Below, piece after piece: positions 1 through 11,900 of a stretch of DNA of 64,000 nucleotides. The stretch lies in the NCBI GenBank assembly GCA_947034895.1, contig OX344764.1, positions 20,336,001 through 20,400,000 on the forward strand, written 5' to 3'. The notes beneath the pieces were generated by a model. That model saw only the letters and a program-made list of their open reading frames with translations, was not told the DNA's origin and made no database searches. The stretch is from Rhytidiadelphus loreus (taxonomy: Eukaryota > Streptophyta > Bryopsida > Hypnales > Hylocomiaceae). The translations under genes and the position numbers were made by a program. How positions within the stretch are numbered: position 1 is the first letter of the stretch; every line of letters begins with the position of its first letter.

Positions 1-20
1 TGTGTTCTCTTATTTGGCAG

Positions 21-2213
21 GTACTTCAAGTACGAGCTAGAGGCAAAAAACGCAATTCAGAAAAAAGACTTGCCTTCGTTCCTCTCAAATTTTCTGAATC
101 GTAGTTCCGCGGATTGCATGTACACACCAAACTAGCTGCGGACATACACGACGGCTCACCTCAGTGGCGGCGGATGGTACATTGATTGCCCTATTGCCTA
201 CACTCATCCATCTGAGGTACAACTGTGGTTGTCTTTGGAGGGAATTGGGACTATTGATATGGAGGTGGACGAGTTTGCAGGGCTCGATGATAAGCAAAGG
301 GAGAGGGCCATTGCAAGGAGGGATAACCTTGACAGGAAGAAAGCAACTTGACTACAAGTTGCTCTGGAAAACAAAGAGAAGAAGGAGGCAGAGCGTGTGG
401 CCAAGTTGGCGGAGAAGGAGAAAGAGAAGGAAGAGAAGGCGAAGGCAAAAGGGAAGAAAAAGCAAGATGATGGAGACAACGTTCCAACATCACCAAAAGA
501 GGATCAGAACACGCAGACGGAAGGTGGAGTTCACGTGGGGATGAAGAGGAAAGCCGTGTTGCCAGAGTTCTCAGAAGACGTTGTTACACAAGGTATACAA
601 GTGATTGAACTTGGTGACGATGACAATGTGACCTCGGAAGAGTTGGTGCTCAACGTCTCTATTGAAGAGGTTGTCGACAATGAGAAAACGCCCGGCTCCA
701 ATTGCTACACCGAAGTTATGGATTTTTTGAAGAAGGTAATGTACATGTTTTTGTAATTAATAATTTGGTTTTCAAAGTATATAGCTATTCCTTACTCGTG
801 ACATGAACTTAACACCTGTCAATTTGTGTTTGCAGATGGTGAAAGGGAAGGGGAGGATGTTTGATGGAGTAGTCAATCGATGGCCGGGATTTGACCTCAT
901 GCTCTTTGATTGCCAGGAGAATTTGCCAGTGCCAGATGTGTCGACTACACCTAATCACGTGCCTTACTGGAACTCGGATCCAGAGTACAACATGATTAAT
1001 GAAACATTTTTCTTTGCTGAAAAACATTTGCAGGACCATGGCTGCATTGTGGTGTTCCATTCGTGGAGCGTGGATGCCAAAAGCACCATTGCTGGACTCT
1101 GTGAAGGGTACCCCACAATGGTAAAGAAGAAAGAATGGATGGGCATGAATCGAGTGCATTTGACTTTGGCCATAGACCAAAAGAGCACGGTATGATGTTG
1201 TTTTTCACAAAACCAATGTAGTGTGTACTTTTCATTTTATATTTTCTCTCAATTTTTTAATGTGTTTGTTTTAATGCTTACAGACTTTGAAGTTCGGCAT
1301 CACACTTTTGATCAAAGACCTCGGTGACAGAGGAAAATCAAAATTCTTTTTTAAGCGCTCACCAACAATGTTGAAGGCCAAAGTCGACCTCAGGCTTGAT
1401 GACTTGCTCATGAACTACACCACCGAGGATTCCATGTTAATGAATGACATGGATCGAATGCCATGGCGAGGGGCTCGAGAAAAGGACGCCCGCTTATTGC
1501 GGCACATCATTGAAGGAACCACCGACGAAGGAGATGTTGTTCTTGACTGCACAGCATCCACAGGTGAGTTTTGAGTGAACATGTGTATATTCGATGTGTA
1601 TGCTATACTCAAAATGATATTTGGTAGTGACATCCTTTTTTTTTTTCAGGTGCCTCTATTACAGCCTGTCGTGCGACAGGGCACCACATTCTGGCATTGG
1701 AGGCAGATAAGATGATTTTTGCAGGCATCCTTGAGCCTATGAAGAAGACCATCCCTCCTATTGCGACAACTGTAGTTTCCGAAGCGCCACCAGTTGTGGT
1801 TTCGCAAGATCCAGACGCTATGACTATAAAAGTGCGGAAGTTTGTTCGGCGAGATAGACCTAGTAAGTAAGTTTCTTTGTTTTCAAATGATTGATTTGCA
1901 TGATACTTGTAAGCTTTCAGGAATCTAACACTCAGTCATTTGTGTTTGCAGCAATGAAGGATTGATGGCACCGGGGGTCGTGAAGAAGATACGAAGACTT
2001 ATCTTGAGTCCGGAGAAGTCATTTGATCTTCCCATCTATGCAGAGCAGCTGGCATCGGCGTTTGTTGAGTTTGGTACTTCAAAGTCCAAACGCCGTACTC
2101 CTTCCTACGCTCTAAATGTCTTGCAATTCATAGACGGATCAGCTTCCGAGGGTAGAGAGACTTCTGATTCTTCTAGTGACAAGGATTCTGTGACCGAATC
2201 TACAGCAACTTAG
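21..2213 (+). pseudogene. Decayed methyltransferase-like gene, 3' part
   Basis: Exons fit at 21-735, 836-1189, 1284-1563, 1650-1866 and 1952-2213, joined by GT-AG introns with compatible phases; the gene begins upstream of the window, since 1-20 reads as an intron end. The conceptual protein has a Lys/Glu-rich coiled-coil-like stretch (about 380-470), then an alpha/beta segment with LMLFDCQENLP and GCIVVFHSW, then MPWRGAREKD and VVLDCTASTGAS. The last resembles the SAM-binding motif I of N4/N6 DNA methylases, but it is degenerate, and the DPPY-like catalytic position reads DCQE. Two in-frame stops, TAG at 133-135 and TGA at 349-351, break the first exon. Each can arise by one C-to-T change. 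The remaining exons and splice sites are intact, so decay looks recent. The family assignment is an inference; a transposon-borne origin is also possible. Confidence 0.6.
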
Positions 2214-2989
2214 ACTCATGAGATTGACGTATCTTATGAGTCAACCCATTATGTTTTCATTTTCATGATGATTGGATTTGTGTGTTTTATGGCTACATGT
2301 TGTGTGATTTATTTCCTTTCACACCTTTGCATTTCGGGTGTTGGCTAGCACACGAGTATGATCCACGGGGTCTTCAATACTGGAAATGGAAGAGGAAGAG
2401 TGAAATAAATGTATACCACCCTAACCGCTTAACAAATAAAAAAGTTTGCAGTCCAGAAATACATTCTCACCAATTGAAGTGTGCAGCCAGAAAAATTGTA
2501 GTGTAAGCTACAAAAAAAAATGGAGTATCTTTACCCCCCTATAAAGAGCTCAATGACAAATAAAGAAATTCACAGCCTTCATAGTGAAATATCCAGAAGT
2601 GGTAGGACAAAAATAGACCCAAAATTATATTTTACTTCAAAAATGCAAATTTGAGAATTAGAAAAAATTTAATGTAACAAAAGTGACGCATCAAGTCAAT
2701 TAGTATCCTAAATAAATTATCTCCTTACTCCAAGCAAATAACTTCTACATCAATAACAGCCAAAGAGTTCTTAAACCCAATGCAAATGTTGAAGCATGTT
2801 TCTTTACTTCAATTCATAAGATACTCAATAATTGAAAGAAAAAGGGCCTAACCATTCAGAGTCATCTCAAATTCAATGCATGCACGGTCATAGGTACATC
2901 CACGGTCATGGGCACCTCACTCTTTTTTTTCAAATTTTTTTTTCCCGCTCACAAGCTCATGCTTTCAAGCTTGCACGGTAGCAACCCTG
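2214..2989. other. AT-rich intergenic stretch
   Basis: This is the 3' flank of the methyltransferase-like pseudogene. No coding or structured element can be supported; homopolymer A and T tracts are common. Confidence 0.6.
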
Positions 2990-3252
2990 CCACTACAGAT
3001 ATGAGTGCAGTAAGAGAATGTGTTGTACAGCAATGGACTGAAGTGTTGCATGGCTGTCCCAATAGTCTACAATGGACCGATAGAAAGTGGATGCTTTGGC
3101 AAAACACTAGACCTTGTCCACTTGTCGCACAATTGGGTGCGCAAAGTAGGAACCTCTACTTTTGTTGTGCAAAGGCTCATGAGACAATAACCCTAACTTA
3201 GAGCGACGACTACGCATTGTGTTACAAACCACAAAATGAAATGAGGTCATAA
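2990..3252 (+). repeat. Left arm of long foldback
   Basis: This 263-bp arm is the reverse complement of 4389-4652 with only about six differences (roughly 97-98% identity). It begins CCACTACAGATATGAG and ends near GAAATGAGGTCATAAC. A short open frame runs through it (about 66 residues including WTDRKWMLWQNTRPCPLV), with no recognisable domain. No clear target-site duplication is seen outside the arms. Confidence 0.85.
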
Positions 3253-3847
3253 CACCACTGGTGATTGAATATACAGAGTTGGTTGTTTGCCAATGTCATA
3301 GAAGGTTACTCGTCTATGATGGGCATATTGTTGTGCGGAAAAGAAGCGCATGACTTTGACTACAATGATTGCTTGAGATGTGTGACGCCATGGAATTCCA
3401 TGGATGGAATGTTGTAGAGAGGTACAATGTTCTTTCGTTGTTCTGGCGAATAAAGAAGTTACACTACGAGAAGAATGTGGTCCAAAAGAAGAGAAAATCA
3501 ACAGAACAATGTGATGATTTTTTGTTGGTTAGGAACAATTGGTTCGGGCCTCACAAGAACATTTTTCTGTTGGTTTTGTCTTCATCATCAAAATTAATTA
3601 AAAAATCAAAATCAAAACCTTTATTTTCATATGGGGCTGCCACCAACCCACCACAACTGCTTGCCAGAATGGACCACCCGGCACCCCACTTCCAAGGTTC
3701 AAACCTGCCATCTATAAATCAGAATCCCAGCACCTCAGCCATTGCACCCTAGCCATTGCACAAGATTGATGTCTCTTGTTTACAGATAGTAAGTTTGTTT
3801 TATTTATCCATTCCTATTTTCATTTTGTGAAGTTAGTAGCCCTCACA

Positions 3848-4155
3848 GGCTCATATCTCCCTCATTACAAGTTTTTTTTTGATGAAATTTGTTGGAATTG
3901 TTTGGTGTTGAAGTCTACTTTCTGTGGTAAAATTTTCATTTATTTCTAAATTACTTCAAAAATCTGACAAGCTTTTTTCTAGGGGTAGCCTTATTTGCAA
4001 AGTCAATAGACTTTGGAGGCCCATATCTCCTACACAAAAAGTTTGTTTTCAATGAAACTTGTTGGAAATGATTGATATTGAAGTTTTATTTCATTAATAA
4101 AATTTTCAATTTTATCTAACTTGTTTTGAAAATCTGACAAGTATTTTTCTAGAAG
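3848..4155. repeat. Two ~138-bp diverged direct repeats in foldback spacer
   Basis: Copies lie at 3848-3985 and 4018-4155. Both run from GGCYCATATCTCC to CTGACAAG...TTTTTCTAG with the same order of internal words, such as TTGTTGGAA and AAAATTTTCA. They are much more diverged than the flanking foldback arms. Confidence 0.7.
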
Positions 4156-4388
4156 TAATTAAGCCTAATTTCAGAATTTAATAGTTTAATTATTGAATGA
4201 TTAGTTCAAATTTAGGATTGTGAAAAGTTAAGAAGTTAAATACTGAATAATTCAACACTAAGAACTCAAATTTTAATTCCTAATTTACAATTGTCATCTT
4301 GAGGGACAAAAAGGATTTCAATTACTAGTTTCCTATCACCTCATGTTTTAGTCAAACTTTGTCATAAATTAGAATATCTTGTTATCTT

Positions 4389-4652
4389 GTTATGTCCTCA
4401 TTTCATTTTGTGGTTGGTAACACAATGCGTAGCGGTCGCTCTAAGTTAGGGTTATTGTCTCATGAGCCTTTGCACAACAAAAGTAGAGGTTCCTACTTTG
4501 CGCACCCAATTGTGCGACAAGTGGACAAGGTCTAGTGTTTTGCCAAAGCATCCACTTTCTATCGGTCCATTGTAGACTATTGGGACAGCCATGCGGCACT
4601 TCAGTCCATTGCCGTACAACACATTCTCTTACTGCACTCATATCTGTAGTGG
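4389..4652 (-). repeat. Right arm of long foldback
   Basis: This is the inverted partner of 2990-3252; the spacer of about 1.14 kb lies between them. The near identity suggests a recent origin or homogenisation, while the spacer and the neighbouring transposase are heavily decayed. Confidence 0.85.
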
Positions 4653-5180
4653 TCCTCATTTGCAGGATGTAGCCATTTCTTTGGAGTTGGCATTCACTTT
4701 TCCAGTTTCTCTATCTTGGGCATTGACATTTCCCCCCTTGCAATGCATTGTCTTCTTTGCAACACATTTTTGTGCCTTGTTGTCCACCACTAGCAACGGA
4801 CCTTGTTGACAGTCCAGTCCAATTTGTGTCTATAGCATCCATGATCCTATTGCTCCTCCCCAATGCGCACCACGCTCTAGAATTGCCAATAGCAAAGGAG
4901 TGTGCAATGGACAACTCTTTTGAGTTGGGACGTCTACGGGAGTAATCCAAAGTTGTAGCAACGCAACTATAGTGCATCACTACAACTACTCTCTACTTTT
5001 TCCAACTGCAGAATTCTCTCAACCTCCTTGATGATGAGTTGGGTTTCTAGGTGAAGCCGCACTCCCCAACGTGGTTTTCTCGTTTCCTAGTGGATCACTA
5101 TGAAGATGATAGATGGTTGTAGATGTTCCACTTCACGAAGCTAACAATGTTCTCCTTAGCAGAGGTGCTAAAGCCTAGTA

Positions 5181-6109
5181 TTGAGAAGAAGAATACAAAA
5201 TATCATTTGGCAATTCTTCTACTCGTTCGTCATGCCGTCACTTAATTTGTTCAAGCTCACTCATGGTTGTACCCTTCTCATTTGTAGCAAAATGTTTGCC
5301 ATTGGCCAAAGTTCCTTGTCCATGGTGATGAGAGACATTGTTCAGTCCATTAATGTGGTTCTTTGTTCGTAAACATCGTGGCCCAGTGGTGACAAATTAC
5401 TTGAAACAGAAGCTGAATTTAGACAAATGTGTGTACTACTAGGCTTTTTGGGTGCCATAGATGGCACTCACTTTGCAATATCAATACCAAGGTATACACT
5501 CGCCGATTATTATTATTTCAAATTCGGCGGATTTAGCATGACTTGAAATAAGCTGTGGTTGATTCTTGGAAATAATTTCTCAACTTGTACATTGGAATGC
5601 TTGGCTCAACGAACAACGCAAGAGTACTGTGCAGATCTTCTCTTTACCATAAAGGTATGCAAAGTAATTTGTGGACAATGGGTACGCTTTTTGCAAACTT
5701 CTCTCCGCATTTGTTGGGTGATGTAGGCTTCCCTCTCTTATAGTGGCTCATGGTCCCTCATAGGCATCAACAAAATCTCCCCTTAGCAGATTAGCTTTGT
5801 AATCGCAAATGAAGTCGAGAAAGGGTAGTAGTGGCTAGAGAATGCATTTGGATAACTAAAACAAACTTTCAGGGAGCTACTACACAAATCAACTTGGATG
5901 TTGCATTTTTACTTGATGTAATCATATGTTGCAGCATCCTACACAACGTTTTATTAAAACAATTGCATGTTGATGTTGAGAGCTTGTTGGAGGTATTATG
6001 GCAAAAAGTTTGTAGGAAGACAGATTACAAAATGACGGCAATGGGCATGACGCTATGGATGTTGCGGTTAATCCTATGGATGAAGAGGAAGGCAGGCAAA
6101 AGAAAATGA
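5181..6109 (+). pseudogene. PIF/Harbinger transposase remnant
   Basis: Translated pieces in several frames follow the order of a Harbinger DDE transposase. CSKMFAIGQSSLSMV lies near 5280-5330. GAIDGTHFAISIPRYT then DYYYFKFGGFSMT lies at 5451-5545 and holds the first catalytic Asp. GMLGSTNNARVL lies near 5600. LLGDVGFPLL (second Asp) lies near 5715. AREC...QINLDVAFLLDVIICCSILHN lies at 5834-5948, where family members have ERAFG(R/K), so the catalytic Glu region is altered. Stops and frameshifts separate the blocks, so the gene is dead. The convergent ORF at 6452-7098 is the usual second Harbinger gene. Confidence 0.8.
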
Positions 6110-6451
6110 ATTTGGATGTTTACCTCGCAATTCACAATTTCACAATTTTGAGAAGAGGTTTGTTTTTCTTTTAAGGACTTGTTGTCCCTTTGTATAATTG
6201 GTATTGTTATTGTCAAAAACAAAATTTCCATAGAAGTTTGCAGTGCATACAAAGAAAATGGCATCATGTGATCCTTGTCAAAAATATGAACAATATGCTA
6301 GTGTGCCTAGGTCAACTGTACAACGATGGTGAATTGACCGCTTGGACACGACACATGTAGGACTAAAGAAAGGGGCCTTTATACATGGAGGATCACTAAT
6401 ATGGCTCCGTCCGGCAAAGTAGAAGTAAGCAATAGTTGGAAATGACAAAGT

Positions 6452-7098
6452 CTATTGTAGCTTGGAATTGCCAAGACAATTTTTGATGGTGGGCTCTGTT
6501 GCTAAGGAAGGTTGTTTCATCAGAATAGTGGTAGGAGGGTCAACGAGCTCCTCACTATAGATAGGCTTAGGATAAGGTTGTGCTACCCATGTACCTCCTA
6601 TAGGGCATTGCAATCTATTGTTGAGTATGCTCAAGAGGTTTACTAAGCATTGTACAACCTCCTCTTGTTTTTGAATTGTCAATTTTGCATTCTCATTTGC
6701 AATCATTGCGTTTTCATGGAGGGGTGGTCTCTTTTTTTGCATTGGTACTCCATTTTCTCTGTGAATAGTTTTAGTTGCACTTCAATTTTAGATCTTTCCA
6801 AGTCTCGAGCTGCATCTATCATTTCTTTCATTTGATTTGTCATTAGATCTCCCGTTGTACAAATTGCTTCAACTATGAGTGAATGCCTTGTCAAACTTTT
6901 GGTACGCACTACCGTGTTGGATTGATGCAAGGTGCCCTCAGCCGTTGCACTGGGACTAAGAACTTTGGAAATGATGTCGAATAGGAAGGAGCCCTTTAGA
7001 CGCAGAGTAGATGTCAAAGTTAGACTAGACTGAAGGGGTTGGAACGCTGAAGGTGATCTATCGCAATCAGTATGGCATGGCAGTGAAAAAGAGGACAA
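6452..7098 (-). pseudogene. Harbinger accessory (Myb/SANT-like) ORF, frameshifted
   Basis: On the minus strand the peptide has MTNQMKEMIDAARDLERSKI, VQLKLFTEKMEYQCKKRD, and then in another frame KRPPLHENAMIANENAKL and IQKQEEVVQCLVNLLS. This is the helical C-terminal type found in trihelix/Myb-like DNA-binding partners coded by plant Harbinger elements. One frameshift near 6705-6740 separates the blocks. The N-terminal DNA-binding domain is not visible. Its convergence with the transposase remnant supports one old autonomous element. Confidence 0.6.
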
Positions 7099-8926
7099 GG
7101 ACTACTCCAAGTTGAACTCCACTTACACATGGGCTGGTGATCAAATTCAATAAATGAAAAGACCCCTCTTCCCACCGTCAATGGAATGTCATTGAGGAAA
7201 AACGAGAGCCTTTGGATGAAGGTTCAAGATCGAGGATTGATGAGATCAAAGGATATATCCTATATCAAATGGCACCTCCACTTTAAAATTACAAAATAGT
7301 AGGATTGGGGGGCGTTCAAAAAATACTTTTCAATTTTTTTATTTATTTATTTTTTTTAACTCACAAGGTGATAGGGTGTAAATTTTTTTTTTTTTAAATC
7401 TGATTTCTTTTTTTTTGAGTTCATTGTGACATTCTGTCACATTGACAATGACAATGAGCTCAAAAGATGCAATACATGTATTACTCCACAAACTACAAAA
7501 TCACACAATACCATTGTATATTATTAGAGTAGTTCCAATGAAAACTACAACAAGCACCTCCAAATGAACTTCTAACTTTTGACTGGTTTATAATTAGAAC
7601 TTAAATTTTTTTCTCACTGGAAGTGCATTGGAAGTGCATTTATATAGGCACAAGAAAACTCAAATTTAAACATACAATAAAGAAAATAAACACTTCAAAA
7701 GCTAGCTAAAAGATAAAATCATAGCAATACTGACAAATCAATTACCAATGCATTTTGTACTCCTAAATTGCAATTTTCTTTATCCAATGTCCAAATTTAA
7801 GTGTTATTGTACCTATTCAAAACGATCATGCACAAGCAGCAGGTACTTCCTTCTTGTCTCTCCTCAACTTGTCCTCTTCGCTGTGCTTGCTTGCCCGGTT
7901 CGGATCATAGAAGGGGAAAACATTGTTGATGCAACGTTATTTTCGGACAATGACTGTCAAGGAGACCATCTCAGAGCGTCACGATGCACTGATTGCGCTC
8001 TCCAGAGGGCCATGGGCACAGGACTGCTAGACTGACACAGGAGCCAGATTCCCATGGGTTGTGTACCCTATATCATCAATTCCACAACTTATGACAGACT
8101 GACTATTGAGGCAACGTCTGTCGAAACTTGGATTAAAAGGTCAGGATTCACTGCCAAGAGTAACATACGACAAGTGCAAGGAAAGAAGAAGCCAAGAACT
8201 CGTCTAACTTATGCACAATTCCACATCCGGCAACCCAAAAGAAACAACCCACATGAAACAACCCAGAATTTATTACTTCGATGAACTCATTGTACTCGGT
8301 GTGGGCGTGGTGTCAGCCCATGCACACCCCTCAGGCTGCACTTACAGGGTATAAAATGTTGGGAGACCAACATGATGAGTCGAAGAATCCATCCAAGCTT
8401 CCAGGGGCTTCACGATTCCACACATATGGGTCTCATTTATGCAGCTCTGCATGAACCATGCGATGATATTAGAAAGGAACATTGGAATAACACCCACAGC
8501 ATGTGCAATACGCATGCCAGCCTAGCTTGTAAGGAAAGGTTCAACACTAATGAAATAGTCCTCCAAAGGAAAGGTTTGCAATTTCGAACAGAAACCCTTG
8601 GGTTAAAGTCTTCAAAAATCATTGAAACTCTCCATGGAAAATATGAAGTACACAACGTTGATCAACAATATAATATGATCCAATCGCCGACCATGTCCAA
8701 TATCAAGCAGAACTCAAAAGCAAAAGGTGTACTAAAAGTATTTTGCACAGCCATGCCAACCACGGGTGACAAGGCCAACGAGAAACAAACATCAAATCCA
8801 TTCTTGTAAGTCCACAATTTCCAACTGAATATGAAGAAACAACTTAAAGAAACAGGAAAGGCACTCTCTTATCAGTTGAAAACAGTTAACCAGAAAAAAT
8901 CATTACAACTTTGGTTTTCATGTTGC
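7099..8926. other. Intergenic, including 3' flank of ICDH gene
   Basis: The stretch 7300-7740 is AT-rich with T and A runs. The part at 7850-8900 is of more even composition and may include the 3' untranslated region of the minus-strand isocitrate dehydrogenase gene. Short open frames here have no recognisable domain and no matching splice structure. Confidence 0.5.
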
Positions 8927-11900
8927 TCACAACTTGGACTGCAGTTCCACTGCAACAGCGTCGATGAACTCTTCAGTGTTCACATAAGCCTCTCTGCTGA
9001 CCCTGCAATGAAGTGAAAAACAGTCAGACACGTGGAAACAACTCAAGCAACTCAAATGCAAGACCGACACCATCACTTTGCTCAAGGGAAGAAAAAAATC
9101 GATTTAATGAAGCCGAGCGGAGGAGGCCATCGAGGACAGTTTCCATCGACTGCCTACGCTGAACTCGCTCGTCAACTCGTCTCAACACCCTTGGAGAACT
9201 TACTTGGGACCATGGGACAAAATAGCAAGATCTTTCGTCATCGTTCCACCCTCCACAACACCAATACAAGCGGCTTCCAGCTTCTCAGCAAACTCTTGAA
9301 GCTTCGCATTGCCATCCAACAAACCTCTGAAGAAAACACGACAACAATTAGGAGTCGGTGAACTCGGAACGATCAACATTCGCATCCAAGCATCTCAACA
9401 AATACGGACCAGGCCGAGAAGACTTGCAAATCATTTCCGGGGAGTAGCACAAACTGCCAACATGATCATATGAAAGAGAATTCCATGGAAGTCTCGGAGA
9501 TCAAGGCAGCTTGAACTCAGAGAGCAGGACCAGGGCTACGACCAATATGCACCTCACAGACTACAATATGCAAATAGAAAAATCATACCTGTGGCTCAGG
9601 CCACGACTCCAAGCGAAAATAGAAGCAATACTGTTGGTGCTGGTTTCACCACCCTTCTGGTGCACTCGGAAGTGCCTGGTCACAGTCCCATGAGCAGCTT
9701 CGGCTTCAATGGTTTTGCCATCTGGACAAATCTGAAGACAAATCACAACAAGTGCTGCACAGTAAGGGACTGCAAGTTCGGAGGGCGGAGGGAGGATGAG
9801 TCCGACAAAATCTGCGTGGTCATGACCATCGCCGACCCAGAGTGAAACCCAAATAGCATAAAATTACGGCAAGAGCTGCAAGGGCACGGCGGACGCACAG
9901 ACAGTGCACAGTTGGAAGCTCTAAATATGTTTTCACATGCAAAAAGTCCAGCACACGGTTCAAGCAGCCATGCAACACATACCAGCACAGAAGTCATGAG
10001 GCCAAGCGATCCAAAACCTGCACACAACAACAAAAGAGATGGTCCGGGGTTTCAGATCTTCGGAACTGAAAAATGCAGTATACCAAACCACGAAAGAAAA
10101 CTTCAGAAAAAAAAGGAGGATCAAGGAACATCTGGAAGAGAAAGACACTGGAGGCTTATGAAAAAAGTAAGGGGGGTCGGACAGACTGAGGCACCTTGAG
10201 CAAGCATGTCACTTTGGACATCCCCATCGTAGTTCTTGCAGGCCCAGACGTATTCACCCTCACTCTTCAGGGCATATGCCACCATGTCATCGATGAGTCG
10301 GTGCTCATACCTGTGATAAACAAGGACCTCAACTCAGGATCAGAAAGGACCAATTCGCAAAACATTTACCAGCAAGTGGAGATCCAGAAAACCCTGAGGC
10401 GGATCAGAATCCAACAGGAGGAGGGCAACGAACCGCCGCTGCAAGGAAGAGTTCAAGGCGGTAATCAAGTACCAGATTCCAGCGTCTTTGAACTTAGCCT
10501 CCCATCCCTCATTCTGGTAGACTTCCAGAAAGATATCCTTGAACCTGAACCAAATGCGCACCAAGCAAATAAGCTCACGATGTGGACGAGCTTATCACAA
10601 TTATACATGGTCCAGAAATTGGTCAACGTCCTAGCAAATTTAAATACCGCCAAGACTATCAGAAGAATGTCGCAGTAGTGGACACAATAAAATTTTAATT
10701 AAAACTGGCACACCAACATACGCTTGGCACAACTTACTTTCCTATCCAAACAACACCACAAACATGGCTTCACTACTCCCAGAAATGAACCCATTACCTG
10801 CCATCATACTTCTTCAAAATAGTGTTCTTTGTGCTCAAGTAGAGGGGCCATTTCTTTTGCAAGGCCATAGTGAAAGATGCCTTTGCAAATCCACGGATAG
10901 ACTGCACAAGACCACACACATCAGATCGACCAAGAAAAAATATGGGAGGAGCGGATGGCAACATCAGCTTTGGCAGAAATCATGAAATAGGTTGAGATAA
11001 ACTCCAATTATCGAGCACTTCAGCTTTCACTACAATGATCCAAAGGAGAAAACACACCTCATCGGTGTTATACATAGAAAGGGCAACTCCACCAGCACCG
11101 TCATAGTGGTACACATCCAAGTCGACAATCTCTCCACCGTTGTCGGGTTCTGCAAACTCAAAAACAAATCAATAGTTTCGGGATAAGACTCCAGGAATTC
11201 AAGGTCAATAATAGGTTCTTCATCACATACAAAGTTACATAACGTTTTGCAACTACACCTAAAGACAACTCGAATAGAAACCTTCAGAACAAAGAACAGC
11301 TGGAGCAGATTCAACTCATAATAGGGTCAACGGCGAAACTCGAATGCCCAGCTGGAATTGACAACGAGATGGGAATAAGGACAAACGAACAGAGAAAGAG
11401 AGAGAGAGACACAGAGGAATACCGAAAACCATCTTCAGCTTGCCCGGCCCTTTGAACACAGCGTCGGTGGCCTTGTACTGGTCGCCAAAGGCGTGCCTGC
11501 CGATGCAAATGGGCTTGGTCCAGCCTGCACACTATCTTCTATAAGGGCTCCGACAGATACAAACACATCCAAGCACAAATAGCAAACCCAGCAGTCTCCA
11601 AGAACGAACCAAAAAGAGGACCACAGCGGTTCGGGGCATACCAGGGACAAGGCGGGGGACGTTCTTGCACAAAATCGGCTCACGAAACACAGTCCCTGAA
11701 AGATGAAAAGCAACACTTCAACACAGCCTACATAAAAAAACCCAACATGAAATGAGACCCTGCTCATACTTATCAATGGTGTCCTCATATCCCCTACTAG
11801 AGCGAGATCGCCACACTCGGACTTCACTTCCATAGATTAAGGTGAACAACCACAAAAGATCTCAAACCAAAGATCAGACCATGCAAGTGCTTTCTCATGC

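Noticed and set aside
164..544. 126-codon frame overlapping the first exon of the MTase-like gene
   Set aside because: It is an out-of-frame shadow of the Lys/Glu-rich coding stretch.
3369..3752. 127-codon frame in the foldback spacer
   Set aside because: No recognisable domain and not continued by splicing; judged random within repeat DNA.
7748..8284. Two short plus-strand frames before the ICDH gene
   Set aside because: No recognisable domain or consistent splice sites; probably ICDH 3' flank on the other strand.
9032..11000. Plus-strand frames across the ICDH gene
   Set aside because: They are antisense shadows of the minus-strand exons and introns.
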